Assembly: GCA_024867545.1 (NCBI GenBank)
Contig: JANFNE010000079.1
Coordinates: 54,086-118,085 of the forward strand
Direction of reading: 5' to 3'
Source of the DNA: Phytopythium helicoides
Taxonomy: Eukaryota; Oomycota; Peronosporomycetes; Pythiales; Pythiaceae
Length of the DNA: 64,000 bases
Under the pieces are notes generated by a model. That model searched no databases. It saw only the letters and a list, made by a program, of their open reading frames with translations, and was not told the origin of the DNA. Both the position numbers and the translations under genes were made by a program. Position 1 is the stretch's first letter, and the number at the start of each line of letters is the position of its first letter. Positions 1 to 10,724 of the stretch are shown piece after piece.

Positions 1-151
1 CGACGCCGACGCCAACGCTGCCGCTCGACGCCTTGTCCTCGTCGTAGTCGTACGAGAGCGCACGCTGCTGGAACTCGTGCAGGCTGCCGATACGCCCCGT
101 GCGCCGCTTATGCGCGGGCAGCTGCTCGTCCTGGAGCTGCCGCTCCGCCAT
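1..151 (-). CDS. N-terminus of an unrecognised protein (partial)
   Basis: An open frame reads leftward from an ATG at 151 and runs off the window edge, giving about 50 residues. It begins MAERQLQDEQLPAHKRRTGR and continues with a polar, acidic stretch (SYDYDED) and a Gly/Ser/Val tail. Codon use is GC-rich like the neighbouring genes, and there is no stop in the 50 codons seen. No domain can be recognised in so short a piece, so no function is offered. It faces away from the GMC oxidoreductase at 782, so the two would share the intervening 630 bases as a divergent promoter. Confidence 0.5.
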   Translation of the reverse strand, partial: MAERQLQDEQLPAHKRRTGRIGSLHEFQQRALSYDYDEDKASSGSVGVGV

Positions 152-781
152 GGCAGCCACCACGCCGGCCGGCGGCGTCCCGAGCGCGCGATGCCACTGT
201 GTGAGGTGGCGGCGAGCGCCAAGATCGCGCGATGACGGCGGCCGCGACACTGGCGCTCAGTATGGCGCGCCGTCGTGGGTGCCAGTGCAGCGACCGGACG
301 ACCGAAAGGCCATAGTGAGGCCAAGTCACCCCTCGTCTGATAACATGTGTGGTCCGCCGTGCCTCGCTGACCAGCCGCTGGCTGCCTGAGTTGAGCAATG
401 CAACGTCGAGCGACTTGACGCGGCCACTTCACAAGTCGCCACGCCACCTCCTCCGAGTGCGTCACGAGCCGTTGCACGGCGACTGCCATCCTGTTGTGCT
501 GGTAGTGCAGCAATGCAAGCAGCGTCGAGCGTCGAGCGTGCAATGCTTTCCCATGTCAGGTCCCTTGACGCACACATGTCGCATAAGCCACTAAAGCGGA
601 CCTGTGACACTGACACCAGATGGCCAAGAGTACCGTACCTCCGGTGATCTCATGCGGGTTGCCTCTCCCGATCCAAAGCTGTTGAGTGCGCCACTCCCGA
701 ATCTGCGGCGCCGCGCGCACCTCTCGCCCTCCGCCGACGCCGACCGACCAACCGACCGACCAACTCGCACCCCTCACCGCA
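152..781. promoter_or_regulatory. Divergent intergenic region, about 630 bases
   Basis: No convincing gene lies here; the short open frames on both strands overlap each other and lack motifs. The region separates a leftward gene start (151) from a rightward one (782), so it should hold both promoters. It contains a 20-base element at 252-271 that recurs in other promoters of this window, and CGTCGAGCG-type short repeats near 395 and 518-540. Confidence 0.5.
252..271 (-). promoter_or_regulatory. Shared promoter element (ATACTGAGCGC type), copy 1
   Basis: The complement reads GGCGCGCCATACTGAGCGC over 253-271. Exactly the same 19 bases occur on the plus strand at 38270-38288, 38 kb away, and the core ATACTGAGCGC occurs again at 29075-29085. 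All copies lie in non-coding DNA upstream of genes. The role as a transcription-factor site is inference. Confidence 0.45.
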
Positions 782-2682
782 ATGCTGCGCCACTCGCTGC
801 GACTGTCGGCGCGCCGCCCGCTGCCCACCGCCGCGCGCGCCATGAGCTCGGCCGCGGCCGCCGACCGCGAGTTTGACTACGTGATCGTGGGCGGCGGCTC
901 GGCTGGCTGCGTGCTCGCCAACCGGCTGAGCGCCGACCCGAACAACAAGGTGCTGCTCGTCGAGGCTGGGCCGAGCGACCGCTTCAAGTGGGACTCGTGG
1001 AAGATCCACATGCCCGCCGCGCTCACGTACAACCTGGCCAACGACCGCTACAACTGGTTCTACTACACCGAGCCGCAGAAGAACCTGGACAACCGACGCC
1101 TGCCCTGGCCGCGCGGCCGCGTGCTCGGAGGCTCATCGTGCCTCAACGCCATGGTCTACATCCGCGGGCACGCCTACGACTACGACGACTGGCAGGACAG
1201 CGGCGCTGACGGCTGGAGCTACGCCGACTGCCTACCCTATTTTCGCAAGGCGCAGACTCATGAGCTCGGACCCGACGACTACCGCGGCGGCGACGGTCCG
1301 CTGCATGTGAGCCGCGGCAACCAAAAAGACCAAGTTTTGTTCCAAAAGTTCATCGAGGCCGGCGTCCAGGCTGGCTACCCTTTCACAAACGATATGAACG
1401 GCTACCAGCAGGAGGGCTTTGGCTGGATGGACATGACTGTCCACAAAGGTTGGCGCTGGAGCGCGGCCACCGCCTACCTCCGCCCCGCCGAGAAGCGCGA
1501 GAACTTGACTGTGATCACGGACACCCTCGTCAACAAGGTGCTCTTTGACGGAAAGAAGGCTGTGGGCATCGAGGCTGAAGGCAGCAAGAACAAGCAAGTG
1601 TCCAAGATTCACGCCGCTAAGGAGGTGGGTGTGGCACTGATCGTGGATCGCACACGCGTATCTCAACTAACTGGTGTGCTATTTGCTGTTGTCGTTGGTT
1701 TAGGTGATCCTTTCCGGTGGCGCCATCAACTCCCCACAGCTGCTCATGCTTTCGGGCGTGGGTAACGCTGACCACCTGAAAGAGATCGGCATCCCGGTCG
1801 TCCACCACAACCCCTGCCGTCGGCCAGAACATGGAGGACCACCTGGATCTCTACATCCAGTACCAGTGCACCAAGCCCATTACGCTGCACAACGCGACCT
1901 GGTAAGAGCTTTTTTTTTTCCTCCGATACTTCGTCGCGACACGCATACTCAATCCGGTGCTCGTTTGCAGGAAATACCCGCACAACATGGTCAAGATTGG
2001 ATTGGAGTGGTTCTGAACCAGACGGGCATGGGTGCTTCTGCTCACCTCGAGGCTGGTGGTTTTATCGCAGCGCCCCGGGCAAGCGTCAGCCTGACCTGCA
2101 GTTCCACTTCCTGCCGGGCTCTCTCACTGGTCAGCTCACGCCGGGTGCGCAGCACGCGATGCAGGCCCACTGCTCTCCGATGCGCGCGACGAGCCGCGGC
2201 TACCTCAAGCTCCGAGCGCCAACCCTCGCGAACACCCCATCATCGAACCCAACTACCTGAGCACGCATGAGGACGTTGTCGACATTCGCGCTGCCGTCCG
2301 GCTGACTCGCGAGATCTTTGAGCAGCAGGTGTTTGACGAGTACCGCGGCGATGCCATCTCGCCTGTGCAGTCGGTCCAGAGCGACGCTGAGATTGACGCG
2401 TGGGTGCGTCAGCACACGGAGAGCGCGTACCATCCTTCGTGCACGAACCGCATGGGCGAGGGCGAGAACACAGTTGTGGACTCGAAGACACGTGTGCACG
2501 GTCTCGAGAACCTGCGCATCGTGGACGCGTCGATCATGCCGAACATTGTGAGCGGCAACCTGAACGGCCCGACAATCATGCTCGCGGAGAAGGCTGCCGA
2601 CGTTATCCTCGGCAACACGCCGCTGCCCAAGTCGAAGGCAAAGGTGTACCAGGCGCCGAACTGGGAGACTAGCCAGCGGTAA
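782..2682 (+). CDS. GMC-family oxidoreductase (choline-dehydrogenase-like), with frame breaks
   Basis: This FAD enzyme of the glucose-methanol-choline family would oxidise an alcohol such as choline. The ATG at 782 starts a basic, Ser/Ala-rich presequence that suggests a mitochondrial protein. It is followed by the FAD-binding loop ([17 protein letters not shown]), the GMC signature around [20 protein letters not shown], and a C-terminal [11 protein letters not shown] segment carrying the catalytic His. Introns at 1625-1703 and roughly 1902-1970 have GT-AG ends. The protein only reads through if single-base breaks are tolerated near 1815 (a CCCC run), 2012, 2070 and 2215. Each break is flanked on both sides by well conserved GMC sequence. 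This could be a fresh pseudogene, but sequence error is likelier because other genes here show the same pattern. The substrate cannot be told from sequence. Confidence 0.85.
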
Positions 2683-3006
2683 ACAAGCATAGTGCTAGAT
2701 AAATCAAACGATCTGCTTTGTCGTCCAGTCAAATGTGTTTGCTTCCTTTTGGTTTCTGGGCTTGCCGTGGTTAGAGCGCCTCAATGATGTTCTGACGATG
2801 AGCGAACAGAGTACGATGGAATTGCATGAAGAGCTGCATGGAAACGCCTGGCTAAGCTGTCGGCCACCCAGGGGTCGAACAACGGGAAAGCTGAGTCCCC
2901 ACAGCTCGATTGAATGAATGGCAACGAATCGAGTCAAGATGAAAAGGCGCCCTATTCGTATGGTATAAATTATTTATAATAATAATGGGGTGATGTGCAC
3001 AACGTG
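2683..3006. other. Intergenic gap before the tRNA
   Basis: No gene is apparent in these 324 bases. Composition turns AT-rich toward the right, with a TAAATTATTTATAATAATAA tract near 2966-2985 just upstream of the tRNA. That is a plausible upstream A/T context for a Pol III gene, but no defined element can be named. Confidence 0.4.
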
Positions 3007-3079
3007 GTCAGCGTGGTGTAGTGGTTATCACGTCTGCTTTACACGCAGTAGGTCGCCGGTTCGAACCCGGCCGTTGACA
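3007..3079 (+). tRNA. trnV-UAC: tRNA-Val (anticodon TAC)
   Basis: A 73-base cloverleaf folds cleanly. The acceptor stem GTCAGCG pairs with CGTTGAC (one G-T), with discriminator A at 3079. The D arm is GTGTAGTGGTTATCAC, the internal A-box type typical of eukaryotic tRNA-Val. The anticodon loop TTTACAC gives anticodon TAC at 34-36, and the T arm is GCCGG-TTCGAAC-CCGGC (B box). The outermost anticodon-stem pair is a T-T mismatch. No intron and no encoded CCA, as expected for a nuclear eukaryotic tRNA. A T run follows directly. Confidence 0.95.
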
Positions 3080-3082
3080 CAC

Positions 3083-3087
3083 TTTTT
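3083..3087 (+). terminator. Pol III T-run terminator of the tRNA
   Basis: Five T residues start four bases after the tRNA 3' end and are followed by further T-rich sequence, the usual RNA polymerase III stop signal. Confidence 0.75.
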
Positions 3088-4639
3088 ATTTTCCTATTTT
3101 TTTCAACAAAAAATGAGCACTTTCAACCGAGTATTTTCTGATCGACAGGAAATGGTTTCCGACAACATGCTCAGGGTTGCTCTAGTAGAAGCAATGCAGA
3201 GTTGCAGCTTATAAACTCTATGTACATGGTGCGGTAGAAAGAATCAGTTCGATTGCAAGACCACACGCGTACAGTTCATTTGCTTCACACATCGCGTTAC
3301 AAATAATTAAAGCAAGTGTTTCTGAATAATGTTGTTCCAAAGCTGCGTGCCTCGATTGGTGTTTTAACTGGGAGCGTCGTCCTTTGTATATTTTGTTTTC
3401 GAAACACACAAAAAAAGATGCATATTGAGTGTTTGTGTCTTTGTAAAGGTTTACGATGGTCCATCAAGTTACAAATAATGCAGCGATCGATACGTTTAAC
3501 TTAGTTGAACTGAAAAACATTGTAAGTAATCGAGTTTTTTATACTACACGGGATGAGAAAGCGCCGCATACCAAACGCATGTGTATTCGCTATCAAACCT
3601 ATCTCTGTTTTTCTCTCACTTCGAAAGCATAAAATCAAATACAGCACCTAATGGCTGTTGTATACGGTCAGGAAACGAGGTTTTGTGTCACTGCTGTACT
3701 AAAATAGAATCCCTGCTGCAATAAAAAAAAGAGTACAATACAAACCACAACAAGCAAGCAAGCAAACAAAATGGTTTGCAAAAACACCTTCGGATTTCTA
3801 AACTTCGCGTTTATTCTATCGATTGAAAACCTTAATATAGCCAGCAGATCCAGATACGATAACTCGTTGAATGCGTCCTCGGCTTAAATAGCAGTAGTGA
3901 ACGTCAAATTCACAAAGATGTCATGTCAAATTAGGCTATGCATAACACAACTATTGCGAGCCACGTATTATTGAGAAGTCAGATGGCTATTTATTTGGTC
4001 CCTCAAATTCACAAAGACTCGGTATTCATTGAATGAATTGTTTTCCTTATTTTCGTTTGCCTTACCTCAGCAAAGGTCAACCACATAAGGTCCATTTTAT
4101 TGTATATGAGGTATTTCCCTATTGTTTTCATTTCACAAAAATACAAAGCAAAGCACCAGCTCGTTGAGAGTGAAGAAAAAGAAATGAATAATAAAAAAAA
4201 GAGCGTTGTCGAAGCCCAAGAATTGGAAGTGAGATGCCAGAGAACAATCATTTCTCATAGTAAAATGTATTTAGTGCGAGCTTTCTACCTTCAATGTCGT
4301 TTTTCAAGCTTGATCCACTAGCTCTTAATATTTAAAAAATAACAACAAAGTGATGTCCAGTAGTCGTGTTCTGTGCTTTCAATCACAACAAACCCACACA
4401 ATGAAGCTTGGTATTTTCGCTTTGAGTTTTTATTTACCCCTGGAACTGAGGCCTTGAAGCAGTCGTTGTGTTTGAGTATGTCGGAGCGAGCCGTTTAAAG
4501 CATTAAAAACCGGGTCCGAGGCAAAACAAGGTTATGTGCTTTTTTGCTTGTTTGTTTGTTTTTCGTAATTTGTTTTTTGTGACTATCTGGATTTTATCCA
4601 GGGTTGTTGCGGCGATGTGAAGATGAACAGCGCGTAACT
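3088..4639. other. AT-rich gene-free stretch, about 1.5 kb
   Basis: Base composition drops sharply compared with the flanking genes, with many A and T runs. No reading frame longer than about 80 codons is present and none has a recognisable motif. No terminal inverted repeats, tRNA or other RNA fold was seen. It may be an old mobile-element remnant or simply unconstrained DNA between the tRNA and the decayed gene at its right. Confidence 0.5.
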
Positions 4640-6324
4640 TGATTTGAACGCACGGCGCAGGAGCATCAATAGCAGCGGTGGGAAATTGAGCGTGACGAGT
4701 AGAGACTCTAGTGCTGAGTGGTGCTGCGAGTACTTAGTAATGGTGCGTTTGTGTCAACCACGACTGGTGCGAGCTTTGGTGTGGCCATGGCATCGAGCGC
4801 CTCTGCAAGCAGCAGCTCTGCCGGTGCCATCGTCGCGTTAGAGGGATGAAACGTCGGTGGTTGTATTGTATGCCAGCTCGACGGGTGGTGCCAGAGACGC
4901 TTTGATCTCTGGCGGCACGAGCTCTGCGAACACGACGTCAGCGAGTACAGACAGTGACCGGTGGCATACAGCTGGTGGTGGGGTGGTCTTCTGCTAGAAG
5001 CGACGTGGGCGGTGTCACCTCGGGTGTCGAGCGTCTCTGGAAGTCAGCTTGGAGGAAGCGTGGCGATGGCGAGTGGTGCCGGCAGCACGAGCAGCGGCGA
5101 CATGTCGTTGGGGTCGTCGTCTGCGGCGGCGTCTAGAACAGTGGTGTGAGCGGGTCGGTGTTTGTGTCAAGTGGTGATGTGCGTATCGTTAGCGTCGCCA
5201 CAACTAGAAGGCCGGTGTTGTGATGATTGCCGGCGGTGCGAGCACCTCTAGCGGTGGTGGTTCGGTGTCTGTGTCAGGCGGGGGCAGAGGCAGCGGCGTC
5301 CGTAGCGGTCCAGTGTCTATGACGATGGATGGCGAGTCGTCGGCAGGTGTAGATAGCTGTTCTATGTCTGACGAGTTCTGTGTCTGACGAGCGGCGGTTG
5401 CTTATCGATCGGCTTAGCTGTGATTCCAACTCACGACACCGCGAGCAGCAGCAAACATCAGTTTTGCTTTGACGAGAGGTGATTCAATGCGTCGGCAGGA
5501 TTGGTGCGTATCGAAAGCAGGGCGTCGTCATTGTGTGTGGCAGCGGAGACAAAGGTCGCCAGCGGATTTTGGAGAGTGGCAGCGGAGACAAAGGTCGCCA
5601 GCGGATTTTGGAGAGCGACAGCGGCAGGTTCTTCTCGCAGTCGAGTGGTGAGTCATCAAGAGGCACGGGCGGTAGCGTGAGCAGCGTTGTGAGCGTGTCT
5701 GGTGGCTCTGGGGGTTTATTCGGAGGAAACGCGACGATCTGCGATGGCGCGAGCCTGCGACTGTCGGCGCTAGCGGGTCTTTGTCGAGTCTGGCGGCGGC
5801 GACCGATCCACAGCAATGGGAAGGCGCCACGTAGAGCAAGCTCTTCGACCATCGGCTCCTCGGTGCGTGTGTCGAGCGGTGCTAACTTGACAATGGGCGG
5901 TGGTATGTTCGAGTCAAGCACGACTGGCACGAGTGGCGCGGTGGTGTTGCCGTGTGGGTCAGCATACACCGTTGTCTCTACCGGCGACATTGTCGTGTCG
6001 GTGAGACCAAGCATGAGGATGGAAGATTTTGGACGGCTCTGTCTGAGAGCCATGCACAGGTGGTTTGGTGGAAGTGCTCCAACGACTGAGCAGGCAGGAG
6101 TGGGTGTATCTTCTGGTAAGATACGTAGTTGGAGGTGAGTGTGCAATCGGCGTTCTAGGTTTGTACCAGTATACGATGCTGCTGCCAACCGCAGTCGCGT
6201 GATGAAGCATCCTAAGCGGGCTTGCCAGTGTGAGGAGAAGGTGGATCGGCTGGATGAAGCTTACGCGAACGAACAAGCAAATATCACTGAGAACACCCGG
6301 GCTATCAAACCATACATGCATTGA
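4640..6324 (+). pseudogene. Decayed Ser/Gly/Val-rich repeat-protein gene
   Basis: All three plus-strand frames carry broken pieces of the same low-complexity style: runs such as SSGGKLSVTS (4670s), SSGDVRIVSVA (5170s), SSGGGSVSVSGGG (5250s) and TGTSGAVVL (5925s), separated by stops and frame changes. The longest intact piece runs 5479-6138. A last piece at about 6139-6324 has a short Cys-containing, heptad-like end (CQCEEKVDRLDEAYANEQ) that stops at 6324. This pattern fits a once-long surface or matrix-type repeat protein that has lost its frame by many small changes. The assignment to any named family is not possible from memory with confidence. An alternative is that the plus-strand pattern reflects a degenerate GC-rich repeat without past coding function, but the consistent Ser/Gly/Val/Thr composition argues for coding ancestry. 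Confidence 0.5.
5542..5619 (+). repeat. 39-base tandem duplication, two copies
   Basis: Two adjacent 39-base units (5542-5580 and 5581-5619) are identical except for two bases near the end of the unit. Translated in the 5479 frame each unit gives 13 residues (SGDKGRQRILES plus one). The copies are much more alike than the surrounding decayed repeats, so this duplication is recent. Confidence 0.9.
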
Positions 6325-6332
6325 TGTATGAG

Positions 6333-6525
6333 TCACCGAGCATGTATCCACGTACGCTCTAGTGCTAAAGGGGGATCCTTTGCTTCTGATGCTTCAAGTG
6401 TTGCTTTGGCCCAAAACAGTCGCATCCGCTTTGAGACTGCGAGTTTGGGCCTCTTTTCGCACTGTGCGCTCGACGCAGGGCTCGTCATGCTCTGTGCACT
6501 TGATGGATACCGCAGGGTTGATCGA
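6333..6525 (-). other. Second GRF-type zinc-finger remnant downstream of topoisomerase III
   Basis: Directly beyond the TAG at 6526-6528, and in the same frame as the topoisomerase, lies a second GRF-finger start: CTEHDEPCVERTVRKE. This parallels the first finger (CNGHGLPCVERKVSREGPN). The remainder of the second finger is in another frame, where RLFWAK resembles the usual end of the domain. In animals TOP3A carries two such fingers, so the ancestral gene probably ran through here. Confidence 0.55.
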
Positions 6526-9073
6526 CTACTGCACATCAGCGGCCCACGCAAAAAAGTTGCACTGCTCACTTTGAGACAGAGAGCACACGAAGAACATGCG
6601 ACCTTTGTTTGGTCCCTCTCGGCTGACCTTGCGCTCGACACACGGAAGACCATGGCCATTGCACCTTGGTATTTCTTGACTTGACTCGGTTGGTCTTGTT
6701 GCTGGACGCTCTTGGAGCCTCCTATTGCCGGAGGGAGTGTCATCCCTAATGTTCGGCCTTGGACGGCGCGAGGGAATGGCTTCAGATGCCTCGTCACGAC
6801 CGGTACTTGGTCTATCTCGAGGTGGTGGCAGAGCGAGTGAACGCTCCTCCGGCGCATTCCCGACAGGGTTGTTAAAAGTCTCCGAAAAAGTTTGATCAAG
6901 AACACTAGCCCCACGGGCCACCTCCATAAAAATGGTCTTCATCTGCCCTCATTGACGAATCAGCACCGAATGTTAGACTCGCCCATTTAGATAGTCACGA
7001 ATAGAGCAGATACACACCTGACTCATGCACGACTCGGTAACGTGTTTGATATCCTTCTGACCCAGGGCAATTGCCTTGCAGTCGTTTTCCATCTGATTGA
7101 CAAGCGCTTTGTTCAGCCACAAGAGAGCACCACACAAAACAAGAGAAGATGTTCCAACTCACCGCTGCTCGGAGTGCTGGCTTTGCTAGATCGAGTCCCA
7201 TATTCTCGTACGAGAGCACAAGCGCTAGACCCAGCGTGGTCGGCTTGAATTGTGTGTCATTGTTGACCTTGACAGCATATTCTCGCTTGAGAATAGTCTT
7301 GATGTGCTCCGCAATCGTGGCGTCTGTCCCAATGCCATTCGAGTCCATCTTGGCGATCAAGTCAGACTCCGTCAACAACGGGGGCGGTGCCGTCTCACCT
7401 TGCTCCATCATCAGTGTTGTTGGCAAAAAAGAGTCTCCTTGGGTATACACTGGGATAGCTGATGCGTTCCACTTCTCATACTTGTAAATGTCGAGGTAGT
7501 TTCGTTCCTCCACCATCAAACCCGACGCGGAAAACTTTTCGTTGGCGAGCTGCATTTGAACATTTGTTTGGCTTCCTCGTGCATCCTTACTGCAGCACGC
7601 TAAAAAATGAAGTGAGACAAACTCATATACCTTCTTCTCGTTGACGTCTGAAATTGAGTTGAGGTTAGTCGACTTTGTCGGATGGATGGGCGGATGGGCT
7701 TGGTCATCGGCTCCACCAGCACGTGGGTGCTCAAACTTGCCACCTTGCAGAAGCTGCTGAGAGACGTATGAGCCCCATTGGTCGTGGTTTTCATGCAGCC
7801 GAATCAGAGCCATCAGATCGGTTCCTTCCTTAAACTTGTTGGTTTCCGTTCGAGGGTAGCTGATGAAACCCTTATTGTACAGACTCTCTGCAGCTTTCAT
7901 CGTTTGCTCGGATGAAATCCGCAACCAGCGCGATGCACGCTTCTGCAACTCGACCGTTGTCAGCGGCAGTGGCTTCCGCTTCCACGAAGGTCGTTTTTCA
8001 ATCGACTCGATCACTGCAACTTGATACTCTACAAGACTCTCGTAAATACACAAACACGCCATGCGATCGAAGACCCGGTCGCGCTTCCACTTGAACGTTG
8101 TCACTGGAGAATCTGGCTCAGTGCCTTGCTTGTGAGTGACATTGATCGAGTAAAACGCCTCCTTTTCAAATGTCTGGATCTTCATGTACCGCTCGACGAC
8201 AAAGCCGAGAGTCGGGAATTGACAGGGACCGTAGCTGATGACGCCCTTGTTTTTTGTCAGACCAGGGAACTTTCGCTGAATGCGCATCGTCTGGAAGCGT
8301 GTAAATGCTGCTCCAATGCGAAGGTCAATCTCGGACCGAGCGTCACACGCGAGCGATAGCTTTTCGTCTGGGCTTGCCAGGTGCTGCACGGCATGAACAA
8401 TGTCTCGAGGGATGAGTGCCGAGAAACGCGCTCGAAACACGCGCAGTCGCCGATTTCCTCGCTCGCACACGCCCTTGACTTCGTACGCAATATTTTCGCC
8501 CTCTCGATCACAATCGAGCCACAGTACCAGCCACTGCAGCACCCACATCGAAAAAAAGTGAGCCATACAGCGCAGGACCTCCCTTCTTCCTTCAAAGAAA
8601 TGCTGGTTGCAACGTACGCACCTGGCTTTTGCGCGCCTCCGCCAGCAGCGTCTTCTCAATCATCTTTTGGGTCTCGTCTGGACGCACCTTCTTGGTCACG
8701 GGGGCGTCGAACAGCTCCACTGGGTCGCACGAGTGCCAGCTCCTGCACGGCTCCCTGGACTGGTGAGACGCGCTCGCGAGTGAAAGCAGCAGCGCTCCGC
8801 ACCTGTAGCTCGGGTCAAAGTCGAGCTCCATGAGGTGGCCCGTCACGGACGTCACCGCCATCTGCACGCTCTGGCCCTGGATGTCGTACGGGAACTCGAA
8901 GATGGCGTTGTACTTGGAGAAGCCCTGGCGCTGCAGTTCCGCAGCGCGTCAGTCGCAACTCCGCGCTGCAGCAGCCACCGCAACGCACGCACCCGCTGCG
9001 CGCGGCCCGACGACAGGATGTTGGCGATCTCCTTGGCCACCGACGGCTTCTCGGCCACGTTAAGCACGCGCAT
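6526..9073 (-). CDS. TOP3A: DNA topoisomerase III alpha
   Basis: A type IA topoisomerase that passes single DNA strands and, with RecQ helicases and RMI1, dissolves double Holliday junctions. The ATG at 9073 opens the Toprim domain (RVLNVAEKPSVAKEIANILS; the acidic LWLDCDREGEN motif follows). The cap and gate regions contain RIGAAFTRFQT and SYGPCQFPTLGFVVER. The active-site tyrosine lies in GFISYPRTETNKF. GIGTDATIAEHI and LRAAMENDCKAI match the C-terminal gate. The first GRF zinc finger (CNGHGLPCVERKV...CNFFAWAAD) ends the frame at the TAG 6526-6528. Introns have GT-AG ends; for example exon 1 is 8993-9073, and the join into MENDCKAIALGQ uses an AG just before the ATG-like codon. A second GRF finger lies beyond the stop. 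Of the two eukaryotic paralogues, the GRF fingers and the N-terminal GFSKYN...MAVTSVTGHL segment favour TOP3A over TOP3B. Confidence 0.92.
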
Positions 9074-9214
9074 CCGCTCGCCTGCTACAGCTGCTGCAAC
9101 TGCTGCTCCTCATGGCCGCGCCTGGTGCCGGCAGTAGCCCCTGCGATTGGCTGAAAATAGTTTTGACCAATCAGGGTGCGGAACGATGCGGTGGCGCTTG
9201 CTGTCGGCATTGCC
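9074..9214. promoter_or_regulatory. Divergent promoter with inverted CCAAT boxes
   Basis: Only 141 bases separate the topoisomerase III start (9073, leftward) from the TruB start (9215, rightward). They contain ATTGG at 9146-9150 and CCAAT at 9167-9171, set as an imperfect inverted repeat (ATTGGCTGAAAA facing TTTTGACCAAT). This is the classic NF-Y binding core, so a shared bidirectional promoter is likely. Confidence 0.5.
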
Positions 9215-10651
9215 ATGGCGGCGCACGGGTTCCTGAACCTGCTCAAGCCCGCGGGCATCAGCTCGCACCACTGCGTGGTCAAGGTGCGCAAGCTGCTGCG
9301 CACCAAGCAGGTGGGCCACGGCGGCACGCTCGACCCCATGGCCACGGGCGTGCTCACCATGGCGCTGGGCGACGCCACCAAGTTCCTGCAGGTCGGACAA
9401 TGGCGACGAACGAGTGGCTGGCTGGTGCGTTTCGCTGACGTCGCGGCTCACAACTCGACAGTACCTGGCCGCCGGAAAAGAGTACACTGGCGTAGTTCGG
9501 TTTGGCGTCACGACTGACACGGACGATGTTACGGGGTGCGCACACAACTGCCAAACCCTTGTTGATGGAGCACTCTGGCACTCACTCGGCAGATCTTCGG
9601 TATGCACACAGCAAAACCATGACGGAGCGACCGGTTCCGTGGCTCTCGGAGAAAGAGGTGGAGAAAACGCTGCAGCGGTTCGTCTCTGGTTTGTCAAATG
9701 GTGAAGGTTGCTCAGCTAATTCTGGAGCTTGTATCAGGTTTGTCGGGACCATCGATCAAATGCCACCGCGCATCAGCGCTATCCGCAAGAACGGAGTTCG
9801 GATGTACGAGCTAGCCCGCGCCAATTCAGTACGAAGACCGAAGCACATTGTGCTGCTGCAAAACCAGACGAATTAATCGTGGTATAATTTTGTTGAATTG
9901 CTTAGGACATTGACGTCACGCCGCGTCGAGTCCACATCTCTCAGATCAACTTGCTGAATTTCACGCCCGGACAGTTTCCAGAGGTGAGCAATAACAAGCC
10001 TTGACAAGCTGATACTCTTCTGTTGAGCGTATTCTTTGACTGCCACATTTCTTGTTACGACTATTACAGGCGAAAATCACGTTGACTGCGGTAGCGGCAC
10101 GTATATTCGTTCTATTGCTCGCGAGTGCGGCGAAGCGATCCTTGTTCCACCAGGCAACGTTGACGAGACGTGTGAGCTCCAAAATGCCAACGGGGAGTTT
10201 TGTATCGGTGGGACGCTGGCAGCACTCGAGCGAACGCGGAACGGTGCATTCACGCTAACTGACAGCATCTCGTTGGAAGAGCTCGAGCATGTTTCCCAGG
10301 TTTGCGTGGCAACTGTGCTTGATCAATACCGGCGAGTGGCCGCTCACAAAGTGCAACGTTCGTTTTCTGTAGAATGCGCGAGTACCTTTACAAAGCATTG
10401 AAAGCGCACTGCTTCACCTGCCGTACGTTGTGCTGCCTTCAAATGCAACCCACCGATGGGTAATTGGCGGAATCGTCAGGTTCTCGAAGAAGGATTCCAC
10501 GCACGAGAGCGGCCACGTTACGCTCGTTGATGGAGCTCCAGTGCGCGTCTACGAGGGATCTAGGGGCAGAAAGACATTTCGAGGGGTATCTCGCATCGAA
10601 CAGCAACCTGAAGGCGACCAGTTTATCCTGCGCAAGCGCACATTCGTGTGA
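9215..10651 (+). CDS. tRNA pseudouridine-55 synthase, TruB/Pus4 family
   Basis: Isomerises U55 in the T loop of tRNAs. The N-terminal motif [22 protein letters not shown] leads to the catalytic aspartate in [12 protein letters not shown]. Then come [38 protein letters not shown] and [14 protein letters not shown], all diagnostic TruB blocks. The tail from about 10400 ([10 protein letters not shown]...FRGVSRIE) resembles the small C-terminal PUA-like domain of bacterial TruB. Introns close with GT-AG ends; the exon after 9530 must start at 9620 (CAAAACCATG) to give [14 protein letters not shown]. One single-base break is needed near 10080 (AAAATCACGTTGAC) to keep the Val-Asp-Cys-Gly-Ser block in frame. 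The only in-frame ATG before the first motif is 9215. The sequence is bacterial-like in length and may work in mitochondria, but no clear presequence is seen. Confidence 0.88.
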
Positions 10652-10724
10652 TTTCCCAATACCGCGACTCTGCTGTCTCTACACACTGGAAAATAGAGCT
10701 ATACTTTCCGCCGGACACACTTTT

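Noticed and set aside
3088..4639. Transposon in the AT-rich gap
   Set aside because: No transposase or reverse-transcriptase fragment, terminal repeat or target-site duplication was seen.
5542..5619. CRISPR-like repeat
   Set aside because: Only two directly adjacent units with no spacers, in a eukaryotic coding-derived region; it is a simple tandem duplication.
5484..6188. A 234-codon minus-strand frame across the decayed repeat gene
   Set aside because: It has no motifs, and the plus strand carries the Ser/Gly/Val pattern. The 39-base duplication keeps both strands open, which explains the length.
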